From UMGS1225 sp034086705 (GTDB taxonomy: Bacteria; Bacillota; Clostridia; Oscillospirales; CAG-272), in assembly GCA_034086705.1 (NCBI GenBank), contig JAXDZV010000079.1, forward strand, positions 1 through 15,708: 15,708 nt of DNA, written 5' to 3'. The translations under genes were made by a program, and so were the position numbers. The notes beneath the pieces were generated by a model. The model searched no databases. It was not told where the DNA came from and worked only from the letters and a program-made list of their open reading frames with translations. Positions 15,091-15,708 of the stretch are shown piece by piece; positions within the stretch are counted from its first letter, which is position 1; every line of letters starts with the position of its first letter.

Positions 15091-15474
15091 CTACATACCT
15101 AATATGCCAAATATAGCCTTGGCAACGATCATCGCATGCGACGATATTCACCATATGCTTGATGCTTCATTTGCAATATAGTATCCGATTATGATACTTC
15201 GAATATAATCGGTGCCAGGCAGTATAACAGCATCCAAAATATCAGCCAGAGCAATCATAATGAATATCCAAAACTTCCTTACTCCACAATGAAACATGTT
15301 TGCAGCGCACAAAGCACCACTTTTGCTTTTTTCAAAGCGGCACAAAGCAGCGCGCACTATTCCACCCCCCCAGTCAAACATCATTGAAACGAACAGCGCG
15401 CTTATTCACGCGTCCCATTCACCAAAACTCTCTGTTAAAAATCCGTTAAAAGAAACAAGAATTCCTTTCTCCCA
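15091..15474 (-). pseudogene. Decayed phage-type holin (TcdE-like / phage_holin_4 family)
   Basis: Read in one minus-strand frame through stop codons, this segment follows the layout of the phage holin family that includes TcdE. It shows an N-terminal stretch GFLTESFGEWDA, a helix leading to FDWGGGIVRAAL (the D-x-x-x-G-x-x-x-A family motif), then GVRKFWIFIMIALADILD, a third hydrophobic segment, and IIGYYIANEASSI, which resembles the family's FYIANEGxSI motif. TGA interrupts the frame at 15408-15406 and at 15150-15148; downstream homology-like residues (MIVAKAIFGILGM) continue to a TAG at 15093-15091. No start codon with a ribosome binding site is present, and TAA lies just upstream at 15477-15475. 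The longest surviving open segment is 78 residues. Such holins usually sit in prophage or toxin-export lysis cassettes. Confidence 0.6.
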
Positions 15475-15708
15475 TTAAGCCGGCATAAGACGGAACTGTC
15501 ATCTATATGCAGAATTGGGGCGGTGGAACAACAAAATGGGTATCTATGGGACTCCATGTATAGCACACCGACGGAATGACGATTCATATGCATATAAATG
15601 AATATCCGTCCGGTTACGTATATCTTGGTAAAACAGTTCAAAAAGGAAACACTATCGGCTGTCTGGAAACAAAAGGAAACTCAACCGGCTATCAACTATA
15701 CTTTGACT
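15468..15708 (+). pseudogene. Decayed, window-truncated M23 (LytM-type) peptidase fragment
   Basis: One plus-strand frame reads SPIKPA, a TAA stop (15486-15488), DGTVIYMQNWGG, then a TAG stop (15561-15563). It continues GMTIHMHINEYPSGYVYLGK (after HTD), TVQKGNTIG and GNSTGYQLYFD to the window end. This matches the M23 pattern (PV-A---DGTV--, V-KGQ-IG, GNSTG-HLHFE). The zinc-ligand HLH is changed to QLY, each reachable by a single base change from His codons. The HxxxD part expected upstream is missing. With two in-frame stops, no credible start and destroyed metal ligands, this is a pseudogene. M23 endopeptidases cut peptidoglycan cross-bridges and serve as phage endolysins, which fits the adjacent holin relic although the two are on opposite strands. 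Confidence 0.6.

Noticed and set aside
15296..15478. Plus-strand 60-codon frame ending PLKETRIPFSH, at first resembling the start of an M23 domain
   Set aside because: It is antisense to the holin-like N-terminal region and in a different frame from the convincing M23 residues, so the resemblance is probably chance.
1..15708. CRISPR array, tRNA, rRNA, intact insertion sequence or defence system
   Set aside because: No regularly spaced short repeats, tRNA-like cloverleaf with CCA end, rRNA-like sequence, transposase or known defence proteins were seen on either strand.

Overview
The window looks like a chromosomal segment of a Gram-positive Firmicute, probably a gut-type clostridium (Oscillospirales/Ruminococcaceae-like). 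The reasons are moderate GC, strong AGGAGG-type ribosome binding sites, an SLH-anchored surface protein with Cys-rich repeats typical of clostridial exoproteins, GTG starts inside tightly packed operons, and a B. subtilis-like ArgR box. The taxonomic call is an inference.

Layout. Positions 1-224 hold a long perfect-stem palindrome and a terminator-like hairpin. Minus-strand 225-3227 encodes one large secreted protein: three SLH domains, two Cys-rich repeats and a GH123/DUF4091-type glycosidase region. A divergent promoter region (about 3228-3426) separates it from a plus-strand run of seven genes (3427-11176): a DUF2130 coiled-coil protein with nuclease-like residues; ribF (FMN/FAD synthesis), overlapping it by 4 nt; a penicillin-binding-protein-5-like protein in which all three active-site motifs are degenerate; a TIM-barrel sugar-phosphate isomerase/epimerase with its own promoter; a membrane-anchored ComEC-type metallo-beta-lactamase-fold protein; the universal ATPase ychF; and a D-2-hydroxyacid dehydrogenase. 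A 17-bp-stem bidirectional terminator (11176-11213) closes this run.

On the minus strand, 14857-11226 is a compact argG-argH-argF operon. It encodes the last three steps of arginine synthesis (ornithine to citrulline to argininosuccinate to arginine). Its promoter is overlapped by a good ArgR operator, so repression by arginine is predicted.

The last 750 bases hold no intact gene. Reading through stop codons reveals two decayed phage-lysis-type genes: a holin of the TcdE-like family on the minus strand (about 15091-15474) and an M23 peptidase on the plus strand (about 15468 to the window edge). The M23 copy has in-frame stops and a destroyed zinc-ligand motif. This is probably a relic of a prophage or lysis cassette.

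The strongest leads are the apparent pseudo-DD-carboxypeptidase, the DUF2130-ribF coupling, and the decayed lysis remnants. No CRISPR array, tRNA, rRNA or intact mobile element was seen.
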